A stretch of DNA of 59,974 bases from an uncultured Methanobrevibacter sp. GTDB taxonomy: Archaea; Methanobacteriota; Methanobacteria; Methanobacteriales; Methanobacteriaceae. Of the stretch, positions 26,234 through 35,488 are shown piece after piece; positions within the stretch are counted from its first letter, which is position 1, and the number at the start of each line of letters is the position of its first letter. Made by a program: the position numbers and the translations under genes. The stretch lies in assembly GCF_947166415.1 (NCBI RefSeq), contig NZ_CAMVEE010000008.1, forward strand, positions 1-59,974, in the 5' to 3' direction. Below the pieces are notes generated by a model. The model was not told where the DNA came from. It worked only from the letters and a program-made list of their open reading frames with translations, and did no database searches.

Positions 26234-26881
26234 TCATTTGAAATATTCGAGTATTTCAGAAAAATCTGAAAGGATTGATACAGGATACTCATTTTCATAG
26301 TCATCCTGATTTCCATAGCCCCATTTAACCATAAGACAGTCAATTCCTGAATTTTGAGCTGTTCTGATATCTGTTGAAGAGTCTCCAATATAAACCGCAT
26401 CATCCAAACCTACACCAGCCTTTTCAATAATCTTATTTACTCCATAAGGATCTGGCTTTGAAGGGTGTGGATATGAGTGGCCTTCAATATCTACAAAATC
26501 AATATCCGAAAAGAATTTTCCAATGAAATACTCCAGGGAATAATCCAATCTGTTTGAATTTATTGCCAATAGTATGCCTTTGTCCTGCAATTTCTCAAGG
26601 GTTTTTTTGGAATCCGGAAAAGGAAGCGTATTTTCCTTTTTTGAAGAGAGGTAATAATCCAGGTAAGTTTCCTTTACACTTTCAATATTTTCCGGAGTGC
26701 TGTTTTCACCAAGCACCAATGAAACTATCTCATCAATGTTTCCGCCCAAGCAAGGAATATATTCATCACGTGTCAATGTCGGCAAACCATAATCCGTTAA
26801 AGCCCTGTTAAAGCAGATTACCACATCATCGATAGAATTGAATAGGGTTCCGTCAAAATCAAAGATTGCAAGTTTTTTCAT
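26234..26881 (-). CDS. HAD-superfamily phosphatase (phosphoglycolate phosphatase-like)
   Basis: A 215-residue HAD hydrolase. Motif I DFDGTLFNS holds the nucleophile Asp, motif II is in LAINSNRLD, and motif III with the Mg-binding acids is VYIGDSSTDIRTAQ. A helical cap (~20-80) lies between, as in subfamily IA phosphoglycolate phosphatases. The substrate is probably a small phosphorylated metabolite. No partner gene is obvious. Confidence 0.85.
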   Translation of the reverse strand: MKKLAIFDFDGTLFNSIDDVVICFNRALTDYGLPTLTRDEYIPCLGGNIDEIVSLVLGENSTPENIESVKETYLDYYLSSKKENTLPFPDSKKTLEKLQDKGILLAINSNRLDYSLEYFIGKFFSDIDFVDIEGHSYPHPSKPDPYGVNKIIEKAGVGLDDAVYIGDSSTDIRTAQNSGIDCLMVKWGYGNQDDYENEYPVSILSDFSEILEYFK

Positions 26882-26949
26882 GGTTTAACTTTTGTTGTTA
26901 TGAAATATTAAAGATTGACTATTTCAATAGCTATCACAAAAAAAAGAAT

Positions 26950-27471
26950 TCAATTTTCCGAATCATCACCAGTGATTAGCCTATACAATGAGACCAATCC
27001 AACCAGAGCGGTAAAAGATTCGATTATTGCTGATGAGAAATCCAGAATTGCCAGGAAATAAACGACATATATCAAACTGTTTACGATGAAGCTTGTTTTG
27101 ATTGTCTTAATTGTTTTGAGATAAAAATTGCACAATGTAATCTGTACGATTGCAATGATTGGCAAAAGACCGACAAATCCCATTGTGTTGACAATCAAAC
27201 CTATGACTATGGAAATGAAAATGAAAAATATTGTCCAATTGCGAGTCAACCTATCCTTGTATACCATCAGATTTCTGGAGGCTGCAATGGCCATGGTGGT
27301 AACGCCTGTCCAGGAAAAGAAGAATACTGATGAAAACATTAGGATAAAAGCGTTTAGGAACTGATAGAAGTATACTTTCTTCTCATCATTAACCCACATG
27401 CTCAATATGATAAAAACACCTGCAATTAAGGATATGATGTTACCTATGACAATATTCAATGCAAAATCCAT
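26950..27471 (-). CDS. YgjV-family inner membrane protein
   Basis: A 173-residue integral membrane protein with about five helices, resembling the E. coli YgjV family. The motif SWTGVTTMAIAASRNLMVYKDRL after the second or third helix is characteristic. It has no signal peptide and no catalytic residues that I recognise. Function is unknown. Confidence 0.72.
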   Translation of the reverse strand: MDFALNIVIGNIISLIAGVFIILSMWVNDEKKVYFYQFLNAFILMFSSVFFFSWTGVTTMAIAASRNLMVYKDRLTRNWTIFFIFISIVIGLIVNTMGFVGLLPIIAIVQITLCNFYLKTIKTIKTSFIVNSLIYVVYFLAILDFSSAIIESFTALVGLVSLYRLITGDDSEN

Positions 27472-27548
27472 GTAATCCTATTTATCAAACTTGTTAAATA
27501 AATTTAACTTAAAAAAAGAAAAAGAAAATGTGAATGAATCACATTTAT

Positions 27549-29303
27549 TTATTTAATTTTTCTCAATGGAATGAAACCTAATGCAAATAAACTAATCAAC
27601 AGAACAAACAACGGATTTCCAGTAGCGGTTTTAGCTACAGTTGAAGTTTCTTTTTGAACTTCAGCTTCTCTTGGAGTTTCCTCAGGAACTTCTACAGGGT
27701 CTTGTGGATCCTCTTCAGGAGTTTCCTCAGGAACTTCAGGAACATCATCATCTGTTTCGTTTTCTGTTTCGTTTTCAGTTACAGTTACATTATCAGTACT
27801 GTTCAAAGTTTCATTAGTAAGGTTATTTCCGCAAACTGCAGTGTTGTTTTTCACACCTGCACTGGTTGCAGTGAATGTGAGTAACAAGCTAACTGATTCG
27901 CCTGGAGCAAGTTTTCCATTATAAGTCCATTTATCCGTGCCGTCGAATGTCCAATCGGCTTTATCTGAATAATCAGAATATTCTAATCCATTTGTATATT
28001 CGTTGTCCTGAATGTAAACTCCGGTCAAGTTAATTTCTCCAGTATTTGTCACTGTGACATTGAATATTACATCCTCACCGACTTTGACCTCTTTGGTCAA
28101 GGCAACCTTTTCTATTGTGAATTCAGGCACTCCTACAATAACGGAGCTGTTACCCCACCTTTCAATGTGTTCATGGACTTCAGGACCTCCCCAACTTTTC
28201 CATTTCCAGAAAACGTGAGCACTATTATTTAGTTGTCCAGTTTTATTGGCTATGAAATGGGTTGTGAAATTAAGGGAGTATCCCGGTTTCCAATCACCCT
28301 GTGTGAGATATCGGATTAATAGCTGATGGCCATAAGCACCATCATACTCATCGGCATAATCATAATTCTTTTCCCAGACAGTACCATTTTTATCAGGATT
28401 AAAAGTTATATCAACAAACACCAATCCAGGATCATACCAATCATCAATCCATATCAATGGAGGATATTGGTCATATGTATCCCACCAACAAGTATCTTCT
28501 AGCGGCAGTGAACCTGTATTTTCAATGTACACGTCAAAGTAAACATCATCACCAAGGCAGTATTCTGTTTGATGAGGCGTTTTGATTATGGTTAATTCAG
28601 GATTACCAACCGTAACATGTTCTATATCCCTGGACTCAACCCAATTATCAAAAATATGGGCTTGGAATTCATGGTAACCTGGTTTTAAAGCCTCGAAATA
28701 AATTTTATAATGCAAATCACTCCAAGGTTGCCAGCCATATGATACATCATATTCGGCACGCACATATGATGAATTTTCATCACCATAATGCATGACAGAA
28801 GGGGTCAAATTACGATAATTTATAGCCCATGCAGTTGGAGTAATATTTATAAATTTCAATTCAGACTCATTAAACCAATTATTTATTGGGAGAAAACCCC
28901 ACTGACCATAATAAGTATTCCATTGATCATTATTTTGAACATATACATCAAAGACGACATAATCTCCAACCTTCACAACTGGAGTGTCCACTTCAACATT
29001 AATGAAAAATGCTCTTGAAAGAACATCGGAATCGTCTGCACTTCCTAACTTATCATCTGATTGTGAAACTTCAATTTCTGAGTTTTGCTCTTCAATTTCA
29101 TTTCCATCATCATTATCTATTGTAACGATTTCATTGGAAATCTCGTTATCAGAAATAATGACAGATTCTTCATTAATTTCTAATGAATCATTGATTGCAG
29201 TAATTTCTTGATTAGAATCTACTGCATTTACTGATCCGACAATTAATAACATGGTAATTACAATAAATAATAAAACTAAAGCATTTTTAATTTCATTTCT
29301 CAA
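27549..29303 (-). CDS. Adhesin-like protein with conserved beta-domain repeats and C-terminal anchor
   Basis: A cell-surface protein of about 584 residues. A signal peptide (NALVLLFIVITMLLIVGSVNA) precedes a Glu/Asp/Asn-rich stretch (~25-90). Three beta-sandwich repeats follow, each opening with a phrase like KVGDYVVFDVYVQN, YCLGDDVYFDVYIEN or KVGEDVIFNVTVTN; these are DUF11-type repeats. A Pro/Glu/Thr stalk comes next and a C-terminal helix (NPLFVLLISLFALGFIPL) ends it. I chose the TTG at 29303 because GAGGT lies 5 nt upstream; an ATG at 29315 is possible. It probably mediates contact with other cells or the host. Confidence 0.85.
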   Translation of the reverse strand: MRNEIKNALVLLFIVITMLLIVGSVNAVDSNQEITAINDSLEINEESVIISDNEISNEIVTIDNDDGNEIEEQNSEIEVSQSDDKLGSADDSDVLSRAFFINVEVDTPVVKVGDYVVFDVYVQNNDQWNTYYGQWGFLPINNWFNESELKFINITPTAWAINYRNLTPSVMHYGDENSSYVRAEYDVSYGWQPWSDLHYKIYFEALKPGYHEFQAHIFDNWVESRDIEHVTVGNPELTIIKTPHQTEYCLGDDVYFDVYIENTGSLPLEDTCWWDTYDQYPPLIWIDDWYDPGLVFVDITFNPDKNGTVWEKNYDYADEYDGAYGHQLLIRYLTQGDWKPGYSLNFTTHFIANKTGQLNNSAHVFWKWKSWGGPEVHEHIERWGNSSVIVGVPEFTIEKVALTKEVKVGEDVIFNVTVTNTGEINLTGVYIQDNEYTNGLEYSDYSDKADWTFDGTDKWTYNGKLAPGESVSLLLTFTATSAGVKNNTAVCGNNLTNETLNSTDNVTVTENETENETDDDVPEVPEETPEEDPQDPVEVPEETPREAEVQKETSTVAKTATGNPLFVLLISLFALGFIPLRKIK

Positions 29304-29369
29304 AGTATACCTCATTATCAATTTTGTGTTTTACAAACATATCAAATAAAGTAAATCAAAACGTTTATC

Positions 29370-29392
29370 TTGAAGAGTATGAAACCCTTCAA
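29370..29392 (-). promoter_or_regulatory. Hairpin in the long leader of the adhesin-like gene
   Basis: TTGAAG and CTTCAA (29370-29375 and 29387-29392) form a 6-bp stem. It lies between a likely minus-strand TATA box (TTTTATATATTTT, about 29455-29467) and the adhesin start, so the mRNA would have a leader of roughly 130 nt. The remaining bases from 29393 to 29605 are A/T-rich and hold no convincing gene. Confidence 0.3.
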
Positions 29393-29605
29393 AATTGGCC
29401 TTATAAAAACAGTAAAAATCTCCTACTAATTTTTTTAATTAATCCCATAATAATTAAAATATATAAAACCCCTTTCAATTACTTTTTTGATACATTTATA
29501 TATTAGTTTACATTTAATATAAATATTACCCAATAATTTTGAAAAGGAACTTGAATTTCTTGTGAAAAAAATGAGCAATAACATAGCATAAATGATTCTA
29601 TATGA

Positions 29606-30079
29606 TTAAATCATTTTGAACTTAATATCTTCTATTTTCAATAATTCGATTTTTCTATCCAAACCGCCGGCATAACCAGTTAATTTTCCATTTTTCCCCA
29701 AAACCCTATGGCACGGGATGATAATGGCTATCGGATTTGCTCCCACAGCCCCTCCGACTGCCTGAGGAGCCATATTATCTGAAATCATTGAAGCGATTTC
29801 ACCATATGTAACCGATTGACCATATGGAATCTCAGAAAGTATATTCCAAACTCCCAACCTGAACTCGCTTCCTTCAGGATTTAGTTTGAAATCTATTTTT
29901 GGGTTCAATCCATTGAAATAATCATCAAACCATTTTTTGACTTTTTTAAAAATAGGCAAGTCATCGTTTACAGTGCAGTCTTCATTGTTATTTGTAAATG
30001 ATACTTTAAAAATTGCATCACCATCGCTTACAATGAAAAGTTCACCAAGAGGTGAATCATACTTAGTCGAATAATACAT
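29606..30079 (-). CDS. ogt: Methylated-DNA-protein cysteine methyltransferase
   Basis: Repairs O6-alkylguanine by moving the alkyl group to its own cysteine. The 157-residue protein has the DNA-binding helix-turn-helix region (IPYGQSVTYGEIASMI), the Asn hinge GAVGANPIAII, and the active site IPCHRVLGKNGKLTGYAGGL. All are intact, unlike the MGMT-family pseudogene at 10628-11098. It lies 5 nt downstream of cfbC and is probably co-transcribed with it. Confidence 0.93.
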   Translation of the reverse strand: MYYSTKYDSPLGELFIVSDGDAIFKVSFTNNNEDCTVNDDLPIFKKVKKWFDDYFNGLNPKIDFKLNPEGSEFRLGVWNILSEIPYGQSVTYGEIASMISDNMAPQAVGGAVGANPIAIIIPCHRVLGKNGKLTGYAGGLDRKIELLKIEDIKFKMI

Positions 30080-30084
30080 AATAT

Positions 30085-30879
30085 CTACAAGTATCTTTTG
30101 AAAAATTCCTCAAATTCCTCATCACTCATAGGCTCAGGAGTGGAAAGATTTTCATTTGTCATAATATTATTAGCTAACTTCATGTATTCTTGTGCTTCAT
30201 CACTTTCAGGGTATTTTTCTACAACGGTTTTTGCATCTAATTCAGCATCTTGAATTAAATTACTTCTATGAATAGTACCAACTACATGAGTTCCAATCTT
30301 TTTGGCAAAGTCGTTGACAATTTCTTCCTCATTATCAACATTTCTGCAGTTGCATACTATGCCGCTCAAATTACCCTTGAGTTTCTTGACACCACGGACA
30401 ATATTGTTTGCAGCATAAAGTGACATGTACTCACCTGAAGTAACTATTATTACCTCATCGGCATACTTTTCACGCAATGGTACTGAAAAGCCTCCGCAGA
30501 CAACATCACCCAAAACGTCATAGACAACAACATCCAAATCGTCATTGAAAATGTCCAGTTTTTCAAGGCGCTTCATGGCCACGATAACACCCCTTCCTGC
30601 ACAACCGACACCAGGCTCAGGACCTCCGCTTTCAACACATGATATTCCCTTAAAACCTTCAAAAACCAAATCCTCTTTTTCAGGATTTCTGTTATCCCTT
30701 AAAGTATTTACAACTGTAGGAATCCTTTTCCCATATAATGTACGTGTAGTATCAGCTTTTGGATCACATCCTATGACCAGGCAGTTCAAATCTTCGCTTG
30801 CCCAAACGGCAGACAGGTTAGCTACTGTAGTACTCTTTCCAATTCCGCCCTTTCCGTAAATAGCTATTTTTTTAATCAT
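30085..30879 (-). CDS. cfbC: Ni-sirohydrochlorin a,c-diamide reductive cyclase reductase subunit
   Basis: A NifH-like iron protein that passes electrons, driven by ATP, to CfbD during biosynthesis of coenzyme F430, the nickel cofactor of methyl-coenzyme M reductase. The 264-residue protein has the P-loop GKGGIGKST, the switch-region CAGRGVIVAMK and DVLGDVVCGGF, whose cysteines hold the [4Fe-4S] cluster between two subunits. I chose the ATG at 30879 because GAGG lies 8 nt upstream. It overlaps the end of the U32 peptidase gene. No nifDK is nearby, which supports CfbC over nitrogenase NifH. Confidence 0.88.
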   Translation of the reverse strand: MIKKIAIYGKGGIGKSTTVANLSAVWASEDLNCLVIGCDPKADTTRTLYGKRIPTVVNTLRDNRNPEKEDLVFEGFKGISCVESGGPEPGVGCAGRGVIVAMKRLEKLDIFNDDLDVVVYDVLGDVVCGGFSVPLREKYADEVIIVTSGEYMSLYAANNIVRGVKKLKGNLSGIVCNCRNVDNEEEIVNDFAKKIGTHVVGTIHRSNLIQDAELDAKTVVEKYPESDEAQEYMKLANNIMTNENLSTPEPMSDEEFEEFFKRYL

Positions 30880-32119
30880 CAGCATTCCTCTCGACTAATT
30901 TGTAAACAAAATCATTTTCTCTAACCTTTGTTGGAATGGCTATTGCAACATTGGCTCCCTTTTCAACATTTGTGACAGGTTTTCCCTCAATCTGCATGGA
31001 ATCGATTATATGAGTGATTGAACCTGTGGTTTTGCCTTGAATGATAATCTTGTCTCCTATTTTCAAATCATCCCAAATTCTGATTTCTGCCGCTCCAACC
31101 TTACTGTAATAATTAACAACTTGTCCAATGTCTTTCTTGATATATTTTGATTGATTGTCCTCACTCACTTCAAACGGAGTGTTGAAGTAAAAATTAGTGT
31201 CAAAACCTCTATTGAATACGCTTGTCAGCTCATCCATCCATTCATCCCTAACCTTATAGTTTGACGGGTCTTTAACGTAATCATCAATAACTTGTCTGTA
31301 AATTCCAGTCACCATTGCCCCATAATCGGCACTTCTTGCCCTTCCTTCAATCTTAAAGGATGCAACACCGCTTTCCATAAGTTCAGGAATGTATTCAATC
31401 ATGCACATGTCCTTCGGTGAAAAGAAATTGGTCCTATAACTTCCGTCGTCACTTCCTGTAATGACGAACCTTTCATCCTCCACATCCGAGAAATTAACGA
31501 CACTGTCTTCACCTTCCTCATAGGTCAATGTCCAGTTTTTTCTGCAAGGCTGCAGACAATCACCGCAATTTGCACTTCTGCCATACAGTCCATAGCTTAA
31601 GAAGCATCTGCCTGAAATAGCCATGCAAATTGCCCCATGAACAAATATTTCAGTTTCGATTGGAGATTTTCTTGTAATTTCAGTGACTTCAGACAATGAC
31701 AATTCCCTTGAAAGTATTGCCCTTTTGGCACCTAACTTTTTAAGGGTTTTGAGGGTATAAGAATTAGTAACATTTTCCTGGACACTGATATGGGCCTCAA
31801 GACCATGAGAAACGGTATCCTCAATCAGTCCAATGTCTGATAAAATGAGCCCATCGATTTCCGATGAGGATATTTTCTCCAGATTTGACTCCAGTTTACA
31901 TGCCAGCCTTTCATTTAAAATAATGTTAGTGCCCAAATAGGTTTTAGCCCCATATTCCTTGGCAATGCTTGCAACTTCGCTTAAATCATCCAAAGAAAAA
32001 TTTTTAGCATTGGCCCTCATATTATAATCTTCAAGGCCAAAATAAACTGCATCGGCACCGTTTTCCAAAACGGCGCGAAGCGAAATAAAGTTTCCCGCTG
32101 GAGCTAATAATTCAACCAT
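30872..32119 (-). CDS. U32 family peptidase-like protein
   Basis: A 415-residue protein of the U32 (collagenase-like) family. The N-terminal TIM-barrel starts MVELLAPAGNFISLRAVLENGADAVYFG. The family signature EIFVHGAICMAISGRC is followed by the cysteines SANCGDCLQPCRKNW, which can bind an Fe-S cluster. A C-terminal beta-barrel domain (~330-415) ends it. Related proteins hydroxylate tRNA or ubiquinone, so RNA modification is at least as likely as proteolysis. It is in an operon between purF (5 nt upstream) and cfbC. Confidence 0.88.
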   Translation of the reverse strand: MVELLAPAGNFISLRAVLENGADAVYFGLEDYNMRANAKNFSLDDLSEVASIAKEYGAKTYLGTNIILNERLACKLESNLEKISSSEIDGLILSDIGLIEDTVSHGLEAHISVQENVTNSYTLKTLKKLGAKRAILSRELSLSEVTEITRKSPIETEIFVHGAICMAISGRCFLSYGLYGRSANCGDCLQPCRKNWTLTYEEGEDSVVNFSDVEDERFVITGSDDGSYRTNFFSPKDMCMIEYIPELMESGVASFKIEGRARSADYGAMVTGIYRQVIDDYVKDPSNYKVRDEWMDELTSVFNRGFDTNFYFNTPFEVSEDNQSKYIKKDIGQVVNYYSKVGAAEIRIWDDLKIGDKIIIQGKTTGSITHIIDSMQIEGKPVTNVEKGANVAIAIPTKVRENDFVYKLVERNADD

Positions 32120-32124
32120 AATAT

Positions 32125-33546
32125 CTAAGGTTTGTAATAGGTTTCAGCTTCAAGCCCTTCCGGAATTTCAGTAGGATATTTCTCATTCACACATCCTAAA
32201 CATAAATTCTCTTCAGGCATTCCGATAGCTTCCACTAATGAATCCAATGTGATGTAACCTAATGAATCAATGCCCAATTGATCTTTAATCTCTTCAGTTG
32301 AGTAATTAGCAGCAATCAATTCCTTTTTGGTTGCCATTGCAACTCCATAGTAACATGGTGCAATTACTGGAGGGCAACCTACCAAAAAGTGGATTTCAGC
32401 AGGTTCAGCTTCCTTAACAAGATCCAATAGCTGTTTGGAAGTGGTTCCTCGAACTATACTGTCATCTATTAAAATAATCTTTTTGCCTTTGATGGCTTCT
32501 TTGATTGGATTTAACTTAAGCCTTACTGCAAGTTCCCTTTCCTCTTGGGTAGGCATGATGAATGTCCTTCCGACATACCTGTTCTTGATTAAACCTTCAC
32601 CGTAAGGTATTCCGGAAGCTCTTGAGTATCCGATTGCAGCAGGAATAGAAGAGTCAGGAACAGGAATAACAACATCAGCATCAATAGGATATAACTTATG
32701 TAACTGGCGGCCAATGTTCATTCTGGTTTCATAAACGTTAACGCCGTCAATTGTACTGTCAGGTCTTGCAAAGTAAACATATTCGAACATGCAATGTGAA
32801 AGCTTGCATTTTCCTGCACTTTCCAACATATGGGAGTTAATTTCATTGTTTTTGAAGTAAACAACTTCTCCAGGGACGATATCCCTAATATATTTGGCAT
32901 TTATAACATCGAAAGCGACAGTTTCAGAAGCTAAAATAAATTCATCGTCTTTTTCTGCAACTGCAAGAGGTTTGATTCCCATAGGGTCTCTTACACCATA
33001 CAATTCACCGTCAATCAAAATTGTTAATGCATATGATCCTACAAGTTTTTTGCAAACCGCCTCAATGGCGGCCAAAACATCCTTTCCATTATCATAATGC
33101 TCTTTTTTAAGCATGTAACAGATTACTTCAGAATCAGAATCAGACCTGAAATAGAATCCTTCATCAATAAGCTCCTTTTTTAACTCACCTGAGTTAACGA
33201 TATCTCCATTATGAGCCATGGCAATGAATCCGTCACCGAAATCAATCACGAAAGGCTGTGAGTTTTCCAGTTTTGACTGGCCGGTAGTTGAATATCTGAC
33301 ATGGCCAATTGCATTGTGTCCGGACAATGCATGAAGCTGTTCATCACTGAAGACATCGGTAATTAAACCCATTCCGCAATGAAAACTTAAGCCTTTTTCA
33401 GAATTAAAAGAAGCGATTCCTGCTGATTCTTGACCTCTGTGCTGTAAAGCATACAAACTATAATAAACTAATGATGCGACATCCTTGGATTCATCTTCAC
33501 AATGAAATCCAACAATACCACACTTGTCTTCCATTTCACCTTGCAT
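32125..33546 (-). CDS. purF: Amidophosphoribosyltransferase
   Basis: The first committed step of purine synthesis, converting PRPP and glutamine to phosphoribosylamine. The 473-residue protein has a glutaminase domain whose Cys nucleophile is in MEDKCGIVGF, exposed after removal of a short leader. The phosphoribosyltransferase domain has the PRPP loop IILIDDSIVRGTTSKQL. C-terminal cysteines (CLGCVNEKYP) may be part of an Fe-S site. The ATG at 33546 has GGGAG at good spacing; the internal Met (MEDKC) is an alternative start. It leads an operon with U32, cfbC and ogt. Confidence 0.95.
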   Translation of the reverse strand: MQGEMEDKCGIVGFHCEDESKDVASLVYYSLYALQHRGQESAGIASFNSEKGLSFHCGMGLITDVFSDEQLHALSGHNAIGHVRYSTTGQSKLENSQPFVIDFGDGFIAMAHNGDIVNSGELKKELIDEGFYFRSDSDSEVICYMLKKEHYDNGKDVLAAIEAVCKKLVGSYALTILIDGELYGVRDPMGIKPLAVAEKDDEFILASETVAFDVINAKYIRDIVPGEVVYFKNNEINSHMLESAGKCKLSHCMFEYVYFARPDSTIDGVNVYETRMNIGRQLHKLYPIDADVVIPVPDSSIPAAIGYSRASGIPYGEGLIKNRYVGRTFIMPTQEERELAVRLKLNPIKEAIKGKKIILIDDSIVRGTTSKQLLDLVKEAEPAEIHFLVGCPPVIAPCYYGVAMATKKELIAANYSTEEIKDQLGIDSLGYITLDSLVEAIGMPEENLCLGCVNEKYPTEIPEGLEAETYYKP

Positions 33547-33608
33547 GTGATAACTCCCAAAATAGTATAATTATAGATTTGTTAAACTAGTATAAAATAA
33601 TTAATGTT

Positions 33609-34502
33609 TCATTCCCAAAAGTTTTCAAAAGTGTTAGGTATATCATAATCATCCCTTACTTCAGGAGGCCTGGTTTCGCTATCGCTATCCAATTCCCTTT
33701 TTAAATCGTCTTCATTATCATCAACAAAAATCAATGCGGTTCTGACAATGTTGAGCCATTCGACAGCTTTCTGCTTTGATTCGGCCGCGATATAACCTTG
33801 CCCTACCAGAATATCATCAGGCTTAAACTTGTTTGTAGCGATTACTACCCTTTCCTCATCATTCAAATCCTGATGGAAAAGTTCCAGCCACAAATCATTC
33901 AAATTGAAAATCTCAAGAATATCACGAGAGTAAATGTCCTCATAGCGCAATTTAAACGCTGAAAAATCAGATTTTATTTCATCAATATCTTCAAGCAACT
34001 CCTTGTTTTCACGTTCAAAAACCTCGTTTTCCTTTAGGACCTGATTGTAGTCATCAAGGAGATTGTTGTAGTTGTGAGTCACTTTCATTAGCTTGTTTTC
34101 CAATGTATGGATATTGATTAAGTTTAAAGAATAAGATAAAGTTGATCTAATTATTGAATTCAGGATTTCCTTTTGAGCTAAATCAAAATCTATTGATTCG
34201 TCCTCAATAATCATGTTGTTATAATCAAACAATCCCACATTATTAAAATCAGTCTTCAATTCATTGTAAAGAATATTATAGTTTTCATCACGACCATAGC
34301 TTCCGATAAGTATGATGTCGGCACCTTTTGCAACCTTTTTAACAATGCTTAATTCGGTTGTAGGAATGATGGATGAAACAACAATATTATAATCCCTTTC
34401 AAGCTGAACATTGCTGACGGCTTTTGAAACCATCTGTGCAATATCCAAACTCTGCACAATTATACGAACGTCAATTATTGATTCATGAGTTTCGCTTTCC
34501 AT
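33609..34502 (-). CDS. Coiled-coil protein of unknown function
   Basis: A 297-residue cytoplasmic protein. The N-terminal ~95 residues are alpha/beta, with a receiver-like or nucleotide-binding feel (VRIIVQSLDIAQMVSKAV, ADIILIGSYGRDENYN) but without clear phospho-acceptor motifs. A coiled coil covers ~135-185 (NKLMKVTHNYNNLLDDYNQ). The acidic C-terminus ends in FENFWE. No known family is recognised. It lies 9 nt upstream of galE's neighbour region on the same strand. The role is unknown. Confidence 0.6.
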   Translation of the reverse strand: MESETHESIIDVRIIVQSLDIAQMVSKAVSNVQLERDYNIVVSSIIPTTELSIVKKVAKGADIILIGSYGRDENYNILYNELKTDFNNVGLFDYNNMIIEDESIDFDLAQKEILNSIIRSTLSYSLNLINIHTLENKLMKVTHNYNNLLDDYNQVLKENEVFERENKELLEDIDEIKSDFSAFKLRYEDIYSRDILEIFNLNDLWLELFHQDLNDEERVVIATNKFKPDDILVGQGYIAAESKQKAVEWLNIVRTALIFVDDNEDDLKRELDSDSETRPPEVRDDYDIPNTFENFWE

Positions 34503-34511
34503 GAAAATTAC

Positions 34512-35480
34512 CTAAAATCCATTCATTTTTTCATGCCATTTCCAGGCGGATTCAACAATCTGTTCCAGATTATATTGAGGAACCCATCCTAATTTTTCCT
34601 TGATTTTGGTTGAATCTGCCACTAGAATAGCTGGATCGCCTTCACGGCGCTTGTCAATCTTAACTTCAAAGTCACATTTGGTGACCTTTTTGCACATGTC
34701 AATTACTTCACGCACTGAGTATCCTTGGCCGTTTCCCAAATTGAAAATGTTTGACTCGTTTTCCTTGCATAAGTATTCATATGCCTTGATGTGAGCGTCA
34801 GCCAAGTCATTTACATGAATGTAATCACGAATGCAAGTTCCATCAGGAGTGTCGTAATCGTCTCCGAATATGGAAATGCTATCCCTCTTTCCGATAGCTG
34901 CATCCAGTATTAATGGAATAAGGTGAGTTTCGGGGTCGTGCAATTCCCCAATCTCACAGTCAAAATCACATCCTGCCGCATTGAAATATCTTAAAGATAC
35001 AAAATTGAAATCACCTTTTTCGGCTTCCCTTTCAAGTGCCTTTTCAGTGATGAATTTGGAGTGTCCGTAAGGATTGATTGGTTTTAAATCTTGATCTTCT
35101 GTAATTGGAATCTTTTCCGGATTTCCGTATACTGCGGCAGTTGATGAAAGAATAAACTTGTCAACACCGAATTCCCTCATTATCTTTAAAAGGTTAAGAG
35201 TGTTCTTGTAGTTATTCTTGAAATATTTTTGAGGAAGTTCAACTGATTCGGCTACTGATGAGAAGGCAGCGAAGTGAATGACACCGTCAATGTCATATTT
35301 TTCAAAAACTTCCCTTAAATCACCGCTTCCAAAGTCATATTCTTCGAAATTACCCCATTTAACGAAGTTTTCATAACCTTTGCATAGGTTATCCACAACA
35401 ACTGTTTCATAACCTGCCTTATTTAATGCCTTATTGGTATGGGAACCAATATAACCTGCCCCTCCAGTAACTAGAATCAT
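34512..35480 (-). CDS. galE: UDP-glucose 4-epimerase
   Basis: Interconverts UDP-glucose and UDP-galactose (or their N-acetyl forms) for surface polysaccharide and pseudomurein. The 322-residue extended SDR has GGAGYIGSHT at the N-terminus for NAD, a Ser-Ser-Thr catalytic region (ILSSTAAVYG) and the YGHSK Tyr-Lys pair. The C-terminal SVREVIDMCKKVTKCDF helps bind the UDP-sugar. It is closely spaced with the GGR gene upstream (8 nt) and the coiled-coil gene downstream (9 nt). Confidence 0.93.
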   Translation of the reverse strand: MILVTGGAGYIGSHTNKALNKAGYETVVVDNLCKGYENFVKWGNFEEYDFGSGDLREVFEKYDIDGVIHFAAFSSVAESVELPQKYFKNNYKNTLNLLKIMREFGVDKFILSSTAAVYGNPEKIPITEDQDLKPINPYGHSKFITEKALEREAEKGDFNFVSLRYFNAAGCDFDCEIGELHDPETHLIPLILDAAIGKRDSISIFGDDYDTPDGTCIRDYIHVNDLADAHIKAYEYLCKENESNIFNLGNGQGYSVREVIDMCKKVTKCDFEVKIDKRREGDPAILVADSTKIKEKLGWVPQYNLEQIVESAWKWHEKMNGF

Positions 35481-35488
35481 TTAAACAC

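Noticed and set aside
29324..29506. A 60-codon plus-strand frame between ogt and the adhesin-like gene
   Set aside because: It covers the promoter and leader of the minus-strand adhesin gene, has no ribosome-binding site and A/T-driven composition.
30085..30879. Nitrogenase iron protein NifH
   Set aside because: No nifDK or other nif genes nearby; the cofactor F430 role (CfbC) fits a methanogen and the sequence type better.
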